From: Gammaproteobacteria bacterium | GTDB lineage: Bacteria > Pseudomonadota > Gammaproteobacteria > SZUA-229 | Length of the DNA stretch: 64,000 nt | NCBI GenBank assembly: GCA_029881035.1 | Contig: JAOUNI010000007.1 | Coordinates: 1 to 64,000 of the forward strand | Direction of reading: 5' to 3' | Shown: piece by piece, positions 41,760 to 50,826 of the stretch | Layout: each line of letters begins with the position of its first letter | Numbering within the stretch: position 1 is the first letter of the stretch | Program-made: the position numbers and the translations under genes | The notes under the pieces: model-generated | Seen by the model: the letters and a program-made list of their open reading frames with translations, nothing else | Database searches by the model: none | Told to the model about the DNA's origin: nothing

Positions 41760-42503
41760 ATGTCTCCGTCTAGCAAGGTTAGTACATCATTTCGGCAATT
41801 ACCGCTACATTTTGGTGTACGGGATGTTCTAAGTTTCGATACGCTGGTGGCCGGTAGTAATGCAGTTGCAGTTGGTATCGTGCAACAATGTGCTTTGGGT
41901 GAGGGTGAAAAACAGGTTTATATCTGGTCACCTCATGGTGAAGGTAAAGGAGGTGGCAAAAGCCATTTATTACAGGCTGCCTGCCATCAGGCCGCACAAA
42001 ATCAACGCACTGTATGTTATTTACCTGTTAGAGAGATTATTAATTTGTCGGTAGATGTACTGGATGAATTAGAGCAGTTGGATTTAGTATGTCTGGATGA
42101 TATTGAGCTGATGGCCCAATTACCTGATTGGGAAGAAGCTTTGTTTGATCTTATTAATCGTATGCGTGAATCGGGAAACTCTCTGTTGCTAGCGGCTTCA
42201 TCTTCTCCAGAAGCAATAGCGGTAAAATTGCCGGATTTGCGCTCTCGTCTGGCCTGGGGGCCGGTATTTCAGTTGCAGGCTTTGAGTGATGATGGCAAAC
42301 GTGAGGCTCTGCGTACTCGAGCCGGACAACGAGGGCTGGAAATGCCGGATAATGTCGCCGAATATTTGATGCGCCATTATCCGCGTGATTTATTCGGACT
42401 GTTCGAACGGCTTGAACTGCTGGATACTGCCGCCATGGCGATGCAGCGACGATTAACTGTTCCTTTTGTTAAATCTGTGCTGGAATCGGCTGCGGATATT
42501 TAA
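41760..42503 (+). CDS. hda: DnaA regulatory inactivator Hda
   Basis: QLPLHFGVRDVLSFDTLVAGSNAVAV; GKGGGKSHLLQAACHQA; LDLVCLDDIELM; DLRSRLAWGPVFQLQALSDDGK. Confidence 0.93.
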   Translation: MSPSSKVSTSFRQLPLHFGVRDVLSFDTLVAGSNAVAVGIVQQCALGEGEKQVYIWSPHGEGKGGGKSHLLQAACHQAAQNQRTVCYLPVREIINLSVDVLDELEQLDLVCLDDIELMAQLPDWEEALFDLINRMRESGNSLLLAASSSPEAIAVKLPDLRSRLAWGPVFQLQALSDDGKREALRTRAGQRGLEMPDNVAEYLMRHYPRDLFGLFERLELLDTAAMAMQRRLTVPFVKSVLESAADI

Positions 42504-42513
42504 TTCAAAAACC

Positions 42514-42634
42514 TTCACCGCAGAGACGCGGAGGTGCAGAGTAAATCTTTTTATCATGGTTTTACTTACGGCAAAACCATATACAACATAATTATTTTTT
42601 AGAGTTTTTCTCTGCGCCTCCGCGTCTTTGCGGT
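42514..42634. repeat. Long imperfect inverted repeat with nested hairpin
   Basis: Left arm accgcagagacgcggaggtgcagag and right arm ctctgcgcctccgcgtctttgcggt are reverse complements with few mismatches; nested inner arms atggtttt (42556-42563) and aaaaccat (42573-42580). Confidence 0.8.
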
Positions 42635-42652
42635 AAAAAATCTTTAGATGTT

Positions 42653-43024
42653 TTAATCGGGAGTATTTTCTTTCTGACTTCTTGAACTGAGCCGCGTGTA
42701 GAGCACGGTGCCGGTAAAAAATAGCAGGCTGAATGTGGTTACGTATAAGCCGAATATGAGTGTTTCATTAGCGCCCGCATACCAGATACCCAGGACAAAA
42801 TAGAATATCGCCAGATATATCGACCAGGCGTGAGTGTAGGTTTTACCGTTGAGCAGTCCGCGTAGGGGAAACATGAGCGGACCCAGCTGGGTCAAAATGA
42901 TAATAGAAATTAAATGCGCTTCAGTCTTGTGGATTAGCAAATGCCAGGCATAAAGTCCAATCATCAGTCCAAAATAACCGGACAGAGTTAGCCAGCGGGA
43001 AAGTAAAAGTGTTGGTATCGGCAT
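42653..43024 (-). CDS. DUF2069 membrane protein
   Basis: Small multi-TM protein; GPLMFPLRGLLNGKTYTHAWSIYLAIFYFVLGI. Confidence 0.87.
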   Translation of the reverse strand: MPIPTLLLSRWLTLSGYFGLMIGLYAWHLLIHKTEAHLISIIILTQLGPLMFPLRGLLNGKTYTHAWSIYLAIFYFVLGIWYAGANETLIFGLYVTTFSLLFFTGTVLYTRLSSRSQKENTPD

Positions 43025-43027
43025 AAT

Positions 43028-43621
43028 TTAATTTTTAAGTTTTTTTGCGGTATGGGCCAGACGACGACCCAGCGCGAGACAAAGAGCACGTTCTTCATCG
43101 CTCAGCACGTTGGGTCCGCTATCACTGGTAACCCGACTGGCACCATAGGGAGTGCCACCGGTTTTAGTGCTGAGTAATTCAGTTTGGGTGTAGGGCAGGC
43201 CGGTAATCAGCATACCGTGATGCAATAAGGGTAGTATCATGGTGAGCAAGGTGCTTTCCTGTCCACCGTGCAAGCTCATACTGCCGGAAAAAACGGCGGC
43301 AGGTTTATCCACTAACTTGCCGGACATCCATAAAGGGCTGGTACTATCGATAAAGTATTTCATTGCTGCAGGCATATTGCCAAAATGGGTCGGGCAGCCC
43401 ATGGCCAGTCCTGCACACTCTTCGAGATCCTGAAGTGCGGCGTAGAGTGGGCCGTTTTCGGGGATGATATTTTCAGTTTTCTCAGTATTCGCCGATACCG
43501 CAGGTACGGTGCGAATACGTGCTTCCATGCCTTCGACTTCCTCAATGCCATGAGCGATGATATTCGCCATTTCAGCGATGGTACCGCCGGGGCTGTAGTA
43601 TAAAACTAGAATTGTAGACAT
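43028..43621 (-). CDS. wrbA: NAD(P)H:quinone oxidoreductase, WrbA family
   Basis: VLYYSPGGTIAEMANIIAHGIEEVEG; GCPTHFGNMPAAMKYFID; GGTPYGASRVT. Confidence 0.92.
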   Translation of the reverse strand: MSTILVLYYSPGGTIAEMANIIAHGIEEVEGMEARIRTVPAVSANTEKTENIIPENGPLYAALQDLEECAGLAMGCPTHFGNMPAAMKYFIDSTSPLWMSGKLVDKPAAVFSGSMSLHGGQESTLLTMILPLLHHGMLITGLPYTQTELLSTKTGGTPYGASRVTSDSGPNVLSDEERALCLALGRRLAHTAKKLKN

Positions 43622-43971
43622 TAAAGTATATCCAGTATTTTTTCAGGAGGGCGGCCAATGGTGGCCTTGCCGTTATGGATTACAATTGGGCGTTCAATAA
43701 GAATGGGATTATCAACCATGGCCTGTATCAGTGCATCACGGCTCAATGTTTCATCAGCCAGATTTAACTCATTATAAGGAATTTCATGTTGGCGCATCAG
43801 TTCACGGGGCTCCATGGAAAGCAAATTCAGGATCTCGTTGAGTTCGGCAACACTGGGTGGCTCGTTCAAATACTCGGTAACATCTGGCTTAATATCGTTG
43901 TCTTCAAGTAACTGCATACTTAATCGGCATTTGCTGCAGTTGGGGTTCAGGTAGATGCGTGTTGAGCTCAT
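43621..43971 (-). CDS. arsC: ArsC-family arsenate reductase (glutaredoxin type)
   Basis: RIYLNPNCSKCRLSMQLLEDN; LIERPIVIHNGKATIGRPPEKILDIL. Confidence 0.9.
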   Translation of the reverse strand: MSSTRIYLNPNCSKCRLSMQLLEDNDIKPDVTEYLNEPPSVAELNEILNLLSMEPRELMRQHEIPYNELNLADETLSRDALIQAMVDNPILIERPIVIHNGKATIGRPPEKILDIL

Positions 43972-44150
43972 GGTCTATTTCTCATTATTTCGGGCAAGCT
44001 TACTGGAAGTGGATGACAGGTAAAAGTCACTAATAATATTTATGCTTTGATTGTTGAACGGCGGTTACATTCTCAGATTATAGTGGTTATAATCTGTCGC
44101 AAATAGGACAAAAAGCAATAATTACCCTTTTATATTGGAGATTTCATATT

Positions 44151-44825
44151 ATGCGAACATCAATAGTACAAACAGCTGCACGTTTATTTTTAGTGGCATT
44201 TCTGGGTCTTGGTCTGGTAACTGGTTGTGCAACGACCGGTGAAACTGAACAAACTGCTGCAGAAGCGATTGCCGCTGCCAAGTCAGCTAATGCAGATGCA
44301 AAAGCTGCAGGTTATGAATGGACTGAGACTGCTGGCATTATTGAAAATGCTGAAAAAGCACTGGCTGAAGGTAAAGAAGACGAAGCTAAAGCTCTGGCGA
44401 ATAAAGCAAGAATGCAGGCTGAAAATGCTATAGCACAGCAGAAAGCTGAAGCGAAAAAGTTTGAAGATGGTATGAGTGATGCTGATCGCGCGGCATTGAG
44501 TGGTGCTGAATCAGATATGTCTGCTAGTAAAAAGGCAGGTATGGGCGCAGGTGTAAGCAGTTACTCTGTTGTTCGTGGTGATAACTTGTGGGATATTTCG
44601 GGTAAGGATAATGTATATGGTAATTCTTACCAGTGGCCTCTGATTTATAAAACAAACCGTAACAAAATCAAAGATGCAGATCTGATTTACCCAGGTCAGG
44701 TTTTTGATATCGACCAGAATGCATCAGCTACAGATATTGATGCCGCTATCAATCATGCAAAAACACGCGGTGCATGGTCAGTGGGTGATGTTGAGCAATC
44801 TGATCTGGATTATCTGGCACGTTAA
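44151..44825 (+). CDS. Lipoprotein with Ala/Lys/Glu-rich helical region and LysM domain
   Basis: Lipobox LVTGCATT; AEKALAEGKEDEAKALANKARMQAENAIAQQKAEAKK; LysM YSVVRGDNLWDISGKDNVYGNSYQWPLIYKTNRNKIKDADLIYPGQVF. Confidence 0.87.
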   Translation: MRTSIVQTAARLFLVAFLGLGLVTGCATTGETEQTAAEAIAAAKSANADAKAAGYEWTETAGIIENAEKALAEGKEDEAKALANKARMQAENAIAQQKAEAKKFEDGMSDADRAALSGAESDMSASKKAGMGAGVSSYSVVRGDNLWDISGKDNVYGNSYQWPLIYKTNRNKIKDADLIYPGQVFDIDQNASATDIDAAINHAKTRGAWSVGDVEQSDLDYLAR

Positions 44826-44847
44826 TTTTTATCAGATATGAAAATGG

Positions 44848-44877
44848 AAAAGGCTCGCTTGCGAGCCTTTTTTTTTG
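44848..44877 (+). terminator. Rho-independent terminator
   Basis: aaaaggctcgcttgcgagccttttttttt downstream of the LysM lipoprotein gene. Confidence 0.88.
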
Positions 44878-44911
44878 ACAGAAAATATTAAGTTAAGCCG
44901 AAAAATTATTA

Positions 44912-45196
44912 ATGATTTGTTATCGCTATTTAATATCTGGACGTGTGCAGGGCGTGTTTTATAGAGCCAGTGCGCAGCATCAGGCCAGTGCTTTAGGTTT
45001 ACGAGGCTGGGTGCGTAATCTGGTTGATGGTCGAGTCGAATTGCTGGCCTGCGGTGATCAAAAGGCACTTGATGAATTGGAAAAATGGTTAAAAATAGGC
45101 CCGGAATACGCAAAAGTGTCTAATATAGAGATAATAAAAGAGAATCAGAAAGCGCTATCTGGCAATTTTGAAGTAAGGCCGACCTCATCACTGTGA
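44912..45196 (+). CDS. acyP: Acylphosphatase
   Basis: CYRYLISGRVQGVFYRASAQHQASALGLRGWVRNLVDGRVELLACG. Confidence 0.95.
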   Translation: MICYRYLISGRVQGVFYRASAQHQASALGLRGWVRNLVDGRVELLACGDQKALDELEKWLKIGPEYAKVSNIEIIKENQKALSGNFEVRPTSSL

Positions 45197-45215
45197 CTAT
45201 CACAGGGCGAATAAT

Positions 45216-46997
45216 ATGAATACAGCGGTAGAAAATAAAAAAAGTTACAAACTGGATGTGCATGAAGTCCTGACCTGGTTGGAGCAGGATGAAATGGTTT
45301 CAGCAGATAACGCACATATGGTGCGTATGCTGGCAGGGGGGAAAGCTTTTGAAGATAAACATCCGTTGGAGATTATTGCAGAGCGTAACTGGATCGATGA
45401 GAGTAAAACACGACCTCTGACGCTTGATGTTTTGGCTGAATGGTTCGCTCGGCGTGTAGGTTTGCCTTATTTCAGAATTGATCCACTCAAGGTCGATGTA
45501 ACCAAAGTGACAGAGGTGATGTCTTTCGCTTATGCCCAACGTTTTAATGTGCTGGCAGTAAAAGTTGAACCGCATACGATAACAGTGGCAACAGCACAGC
45601 CATTTGACCGTGACTGGGTTAACGAGCTTAGTCGTATACATAATAAAGAATTCAAACTGGTTGTGGCCAGTCCTGAAGAAATTCGTCGTTATCTGATAGA
45701 GTTTTACACGGTAGCGAAATCAGTATTCGGTGCTCAGAGTAACAACCAGCGTGGACCAGGTGATTTACAGAATCTGGAATCACTCATGGAGCTGGGGCGC
45801 GTCGGTAAACTGGATGCCAACGACCAGCACGTGGTCAATATTGTGGACTGGTTGTTGCAGTATGCTTTCGACCAGCGTGCCAGTGATATTCATCTCGAGC
45901 CCCGCCGGGAAATGAGTAACGTGCGCTTTCGTATTGACGGCATGCTGCACGAAGTTTATCAGATCCCAACGCCGGTCATGGCGGCGGTATCCAGCCGTAT
46001 TAAGATTCTGGGCCGTATGGATGTGGCTGAAAAACGCCGGCCTCAGGATGGACGGTTAAAAACGCGCAGCCCTGATGGTCAGGAAATCGAATTACGTTTG
46101 TCCACTATGCCCACTGCTTTTGGCGAAAAGCTGGTGATGCGTATTTTTGACCCCGAAGTGCTGGTGCGTAATTTTCAGGAGCTGGGTTTCAGTGCCAAAG
46201 ACGATGAAATATGGCAGTCGATGATTCATCAGCCTAATGGCATTATTCTGGTGACCGGACCAACCGGTTCGGGTAAAACCACCACGCTGTATTCATCACT
46301 CAAGCAGCTGGCGCGGCCTGATGTGAACGTCTGTACCATTGAAGACCCCATCGAGCTGGTTGAGCCTGCGTTTAACCAGATGCAGGTGCAGAAAAATATC
46401 GATCTGGATTTTTCCGGCGGCGTAAAAACTCTGCTGCGTCAGGATCCGGATATCATCATGATCGGTGAGATTCGTGACATGGAAACCGCAGACATGGCGA
46501 TTCAGGCGGCGCTGACCGGGCATCTGGTGATATCCACGCTGCATACCAATGACGCGCCTTCGGCTATCACCCGCTTGATGGATATTGGTGTCGCACCGTA
46601 CCTGATCCAGTCATCATTGATTGGCGTCATGGCACAACGACTGGTGCGAACTCTGTGCCCGCACTGCAAGCAGCCGACCGAAATCGATGAAGATGCATGG
46701 CAGGCTCTGGTTAAACCTTGGAAGTCCAAAAAGCCTGACACCGCACAAAAACCGGTCGGCTGTCTGGAGTGTCGCAACACCGGATATCAGGGGCGTATGG
46801 GTATTTACGAGATGTTTACCTTCAGTAAGGCCAGCAAAAAACTCATCACTGAAAATTGTGATATCGCCGCCCTCAGGCAGCAGGTTATCAAAGATGGCCT
46901 CATGCCCATGCGCCTCAGCGGTGCTAACAAAGTGGCTAACGGCATTACCACGATTGAAGAAGTCATGCGAGTGTCGCCACCGCCGCTGGATGCCTGA
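45216..46997 (+). CDS. GspE/PulE/PilB family secretion ATPase
   Basis: Walker A TGPTGSGKTTTLYSSL; DPIELVEPAFNQMQVQ; LRQDPDIIMIGEIRDMETADMAIQAALTGHLVISTLHTNDA; CPHC...CLEC zinc motif. Confidence 0.93.
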   Translation: MNTAVENKKSYKLDVHEVLTWLEQDEMVSADNAHMVRMLAGGKAFEDKHPLEIIAERNWIDESKTRPLTLDVLAEWFARRVGLPYFRIDPLKVDVTKVTEVMSFAYAQRFNVLAVKVEPHTITVATAQPFDRDWVNELSRIHNKEFKLVVASPEEIRRYLIEFYTVAKSVFGAQSNNQRGPGDLQNLESLMELGRVGKLDANDQHVVNIVDWLLQYAFDQRASDIHLEPRREMSNVRFRIDGMLHEVYQIPTPVMAAVSSRIKILGRMDVAEKRRPQDGRLKTRSPDGQEIELRLSTMPTAFGEKLVMRIFDPEVLVRNFQELGFSAKDDEIWQSMIHQPNGIILVTGPTGSGKTTTLYSSLKQLARPDVNVCTIEDPIELVEPAFNQMQVQKNIDLDFSGGVKTLLRQDPDIIMIGEIRDMETADMAIQAALTGHLVISTLHTNDAPSAITRLMDIGVAPYLIQSSLIGVMAQRLVRTLCPHCKQPTEIDEDAWQALVKPWKSKKPDTAQKPVGCLECRNTGYQGRMGIYEMFTFSKASKKLITENCDIAALRQQVIKDGLMPMRLSGANKVANGITTIEEVMRVSPPPLDA

Positions 46998-47097
46998 TTG
47001 CCTCTTGAACGGTCTGCTATAAGCACACAAAAAACCAGATTTCCTCTTTATTAGCAAAAGGTTATAATGCGCCTCCAGATAAATTAAGGGGGCGGTT

Positions 47098-47484
47098 ATG
47101 TCTTACTACTTTTCAAAAATTGTTGATGATTCCTTTGAAGATGCAATTGAACGCGTGACTGGCCTGCTTGGCGAAGAAGGTTTTGGCGTACTGACCACAA
47201 TTGATGTCAGCGGCACGCTGAAGAAAAAGCTCGATGTGGATTTCCAACGTTACACCATTCTGGGTGCCTGCAACCCCGGTTACGCACATAAAGCATTAAC
47301 CGCCGAAGACAAAATCGGCACCATGCTGCCGTGTAATGTTATCGTGCAGGAGACCAAAGATGGCAAGATCGAAGTGGCTGCTGTTGATCCTATGGCCTCG
47401 ATGATGGCGATTCAGAACGAAGCGCTGGGTGCTATCGCGACAGAAGTTCGTGGCAAACTGAAAGCAGTCATAGATCGTTTATAA
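47098..47484 (+). CDS. DUF302 domain-containing protein
   Basis: SFEDAIERVTGLLGEEGFGVLTTIDVSGTLKKKLDVDFQRYTILGACNPGYAHKAL. Confidence 0.9.
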   Translation: MSYYFSKIVDDSFEDAIERVTGLLGEEGFGVLTTIDVSGTLKKKLDVDFQRYTILGACNPGYAHKALTAEDKIGTMLPCNVIVQETKDGKIEVAAVDPMASMMAIQNEALGAIATEVRGKLKAVIDRL

Positions 47485-47546
47485 AACGATCAAACAAAAA
47501 AATAACACATCAATATAATCAAAATACATTTGCACTGGTAACCGAT

Positions 47547-47810
47547 ATGGCTCAACCTGAAATTACAGTTTATTCCAGCAAGTTTTGCGGCTATTGCGTC
47601 GCAGCGGAAAGACTGTTGCAGAACAAGGGACTGGAATATAAATTAATCAAGGTCGATGAAGATCCTACCAAGTATGAATACATGGTTAAGATTACCGGCC
47701 GTCGCACCGTGCCTCAAATTTTTATTGGTGATCATCATGTCGGTGGTTTTGATGACCTTTCAGCGGCTAATCAGTCGGGCGAACTGAAAAAAATACTTGA
47801 GTCTGCATAG
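47547..47810 (+). CDS. grxC: Glutaredoxin 3
   Basis: ITVYSSKFCGYCVAAERLLQNKGLEYKLIKVDED; TGRRTVPQIFIGDHHVGGFDDL. Active site is CGYC rather than the usual CPYC. Confidence 0.93.
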   Translation: MAQPEITVYSSKFCGYCVAAERLLQNKGLEYKLIKVDEDPTKYEYMVKITGRRTVPQIFIGDHHVGGFDDLSAANQSGELKKILESA

Positions 47811-47858
47811 TCTCGATTAATCTATTTAGATGAAACGCGTTGCGTGCGGAGAAAACGA

Positions 47859-49286
47859 GTGAATTACCTACCCATATTTGTTCAAATTAAACAGCGGCCC
47901 TGTCTGGTGGTCGGTGGTGGTTCAATCGCTGCTCGTAAAGTAGCCTTGCTTAGAAAAGCCGAAGGCGATGTCACCGTGATTTCGCCAGAACTGTGTGCCG
48001 AGCTGAGTGAGCTGGCTGCAGCAGGAAAAATTCAGCACAGGGCAAAAACTTTTTCCGCGGAAGATATGGACGATTGTGTGCTGGTTATTGCCGCCACCGA
48101 TCAGCGTGATGTCAATCAGCAGGTATCGGCGCTGGCACATGAAAAGAAACTGCCGGTGAACGTGGTCGATAATCCAGATCTGTGCAGCTTCATCATGCCC
48201 TCGATGGTCGATCGTTCGCCCGTGCAAATTGCTATTTCAACCGGAGGCAATGCACCAGTGCTGGCACGTTTAATTCGTACCAGGCTAGAAGGCATGATCC
48301 CCGCAGCCTATGGTCGGCTCGGTGCGCTGGCAGAAAGTTTCAGGGGTAAAGTCAAAGCGGCATTTCCCAATGTCGAAACACGTCGCAGTTTCTGGGAAAG
48401 TGTTTTAGAGGGTCGAATTGCCGAACTGATTTTTACCGGCCACGAAGATGAAGCCAGAGCCCTGATGGAAAAAGCTATTGCCGAAAAATCCGCCAACCCC
48501 GAATTGCCCGGTGAAGTGTACCTGGTCGGTGCCGGTCCCGGTGATCCTGATCTATTAACGTTCCGCGCTTTGCGTTTAATGCAGCAGGCCGATGTCGTGG
48601 TCTATGACCGGCTGGTGTCACCGGCGATTATGGAAATGGTGCGCCGCGACGCCGAAATTGTCTATGTCGGTAAAGAACGCGACAAACACACCATGCAGCA
48701 GGAAAACATCAACCAGCTGTTAGTGCGTCTGGCCAAAGAAGGTAAACGTGTTTTGCGCCTGAAAGGCGGTGACCCGTTCATCTTTGGTCGCGGCGGTGAA
48801 GAAATTGAACTGCTGGCACAGGAAGGCGTGGCTTTCCAGATCGTGCCCGGCATTACTGCAGCCAGTGGTTGTTCTTCTTATGCGGGTATCCCGCTAACTC
48901 ACCGTGACTACGCCCAGTCGTGTGTGTTTGTGACCGGTCACCTGAAAGACGGTTCGGTCGATCTCAACTGGAAAGCACTGGCACACCCCAATCAGACCGT
49001 GGTGTTTTACATGGGCCTGCACGGTGCACCGACTCTATGTAAAGAAATGGTCGCGCACGGTCTGTCGGGTTCAACGCCAGTTGCTCTAGTCGAGCAAGGT
49101 ACCACGCCGCAGCAGCGTGTTTATACGGCAACACTGGATACTTTGTTAGATACCATAAAAAGCAAAGATATTAAGCCGCCGACACTCATTATTGTCGGCG
49201 AAGTCGTCAGTTTGCACGACAAACTCAAGTGGGTAAAAGAGCATCATAATGATGATGATGACAGCGTGTTTGCCTATAAAAATTAA
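47859..49286 (+). CDS. cysG: Siroheme synthase (multifunctional)
   Basis: NYLPIFVQIKQRPCLVVGGGSIAARKVALL; VYLVGAGPGDPDLLTFRALRLMQQADVVVYDRLVS; GGDPFIFGRGGEE. GTG start at 47859 preferred. Confidence 0.96.
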   Translation: MNYLPIFVQIKQRPCLVVGGGSIAARKVALLRKAEGDVTVISPELCAELSELAAAGKIQHRAKTFSAEDMDDCVLVIAATDQRDVNQQVSALAHEKKLPVNVVDNPDLCSFIMPSMVDRSPVQIAISTGGNAPVLARLIRTRLEGMIPAAYGRLGALAESFRGKVKAAFPNVETRRSFWESVLEGRIAELIFTGHEDEARALMEKAIAEKSANPELPGEVYLVGAGPGDPDLLTFRALRLMQQADVVVYDRLVSPAIMEMVRRDAEIVYVGKERDKHTMQQENINQLLVRLAKEGKRVLRLKGGDPFIFGRGGEEIELLAQEGVAFQIVPGITAASGCSSYAGIPLTHRDYAQSCVFVTGHLKDGSVDLNWKALAHPNQTVVFYMGLHGAPTLCKEMVAHGLSGSTPVALVEQGTTPQQRVYTATLDTLLDTIKSKDIKPPTLIIVGEVVSLHDKLKWVKEHHNDDDDSVFAYKN

Positions 49287-49311
49287 CACTTAGGTTTAGT
49301 CAATGATGCAT

Positions 49312-49353
49312 AAAAAACCGCGTAGCCAGTAATGGTAGCGCGGTTTTTTTTTA
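49312..49353 (+). terminator. Rho-independent terminator after cysG
   Basis: aaaaaaccgcg...cgcggtttttttttt stem and T-run. Confidence 0.8.
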
Positions 49354-49417
49354 TGTTATTAAAGCATATGTAAATCACATTGACCGTATATAAGTATTCT
49401 GGTTAGATCGGCTTCTG

Positions 49418-50137
49418 ATGATAAAAAAAATATTTTTATATTTATTTTTGATCTGGCTTATCTGGGGGTATTTTATTGCCACGGCCACGGCCACGGCAGA
49501 GCATGGTGCTGTAGACTGTGACCCGATAGTTAGTTTAGATGTTCAGCCAACCACCTTGCAGAAGGTTTTAAGCCTCCTTGCGGAGCAGTATCATTTTGAT
49601 CTAATTTTCCCTGTCGATGCTGATCGGTCTGTCGAGCAAATTGATGCAATGTCGTTGAGTCAAAGCCTGAAATATCTAACGGCTGATGTAAATACTATTT
49701 TGCAACATGAAAAAGTAGAGGGATGTGCCAGAGGCCGGTTGATCTCACTAGAAGTATTGCCAGTAGGTCAGGATGCGGAATATGTTTATGTAAAACCTGC
49801 AGAATATATTTCCACGCCGAATGAGCCGCAAGTTGAACCGCAAATAGAACCGCAAATAGAACCGCAAATAGAACCGCAAATAGAACCGCAAATAGAACCG
49901 CAGGTTGATTCTGATTTTATCGATGATATGGAGTTGTATGCTGAGGAGATACTATTAAATAAGCGTAAGATGGATAAAGTGTTATTGCCTGAGCAACGAC
50001 AGGAGTTTCGGGAGACTATGAGGCAGGTTAGGACGAGACTTGAGGCCGAGGGTTTACTTGAGTCGGGAAATCAAATGCATAATCGTAATAACAATGTTAA
50101 TAGTAGAAGAAATAATAACAGTGATACGCAAGAGTGA
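49418..50137 (+). CDS. Hypothetical secreted protein with STN/secretin-like segment and EPQI tandem repeat
   Basis: N-terminal hydrophobic signal; VSLDVQPTTLQKVLSLLAEQYHFDLIFPVDADRSVEQIDAMSLSQSLKYLTAD resembles STN-type domains; EPQVEPQIEPQIEPQIEPQIEPQIEPQV repeat. Confidence 0.65.
   Translation: MIKKIFLYLFLIWLIWGYFIATATATAEHGAVDCDPIVSLDVQPTTLQKVLSLLAEQYHFDLIFPVDADRSVEQIDAMSLSQSLKYLTADVNTILQHEKVEGCARGRLISLEVLPVGQDAEYVYVKPAEYISTPNEPQVEPQIEPQIEPQIEPQIEPQIEPQVDSDFIDDMELYAEEILLNKRKMDKVLLPEQRQEFRETMRQVRTRLEAEGLLESGNQMHNRNNNVNSRRNNNSDTQE
49823..49906 (+). repeat. In-frame 12-bp tandem repeat (gaaccgcaaata)n
   Basis: Five perfect copies of gaaccgcaaata (49835-49894) flanked by gagccgcaagtt and gaaccgcaggtt, seven units in total. 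Confidence 0.95.
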
Positions 50138-50151
50138 GGTTGGAACGGTGT

Positions 50152-50577
50152 TTATGTGCTTTGTTTGTTCTTTTGTGTCATCGTTCCTCTATCAGGATAA
50201 TCTCCTTCTAGATATATCCAGTCACCCTGGTTTCGAGTGAATCGACTGGTCTCGTGTAGTTGATGTGCGCGACCGTTGATTTTATAGGTAGCAATAAATT
50301 CAATAATTCCCTGTTTATCATTCACCCCACCTTGTTCAGTGTTTTTGATATTTAGCCGAATCCATTTTATTTCCGGGTCAAAATCAATTTTTTCAGGCCG
50401 TGTATCTTCGTGCCAGGTATTTTTTAAGTAGGACTCATTCTCTGTTACGTAGGCACTGTAGCGTGAACGCATCAATTGTTCTGCTGTTTCAGCTTTAATC
50501 TTGTCAGTCAGATATTTCTCACAACATTGTGAAAAATTTATTTTTGAACCGCAGGGGCAGTCTTCGTTGTTATGCAT
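50152..50577 (-). CDS. ychJ: YchJ family protein (SEC-C metal-binding motif)
   Basis: CPCGSKINFSQCCEKYL; AEQLMRSRYSAYVTENESYLKNTWHEDTRP. Confidence 0.9.
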   Translation of the reverse strand: MHNNEDCPCGSKINFSQCCEKYLTDKIKAETAEQLMRSRYSAYVTENESYLKNTWHEDTRPEKIDFDPEIKWIRLNIKNTEQGGVNDKQGIIEFIATYKINGRAHQLHETSRFTRNQGDWIYLEGDYPDRGTMTQKNKQST

Positions 50578-50826
50578 GATTTTAAGCTGTAGATTTCGTT
50601 GTAATTTGTGTTGTTGTCAGGATTTTAATTTGAAATGTCTTTTCATAAGTAAATTCTATCTGCTTATAGAATTTTCCTGCCACAACAATGGTGCAGTATA
50701 TAGAGAAATGCGGCTGAAACGGGTATGATATGCACTCCCAATGTCAGGGGTAATTCTCTGATATTTCGAATGAATTCTTTAGTCTTTTTATCTTTTTGAT
50801 TTAAAAGGCTTTTTTGATACTGACAC

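Noticed and set aside
49823-49906. Possible CRISPR or mobile-element repeat
   Set aside because: 12-bp head-to-tail units with no spacers, in frame within a coding sequence.
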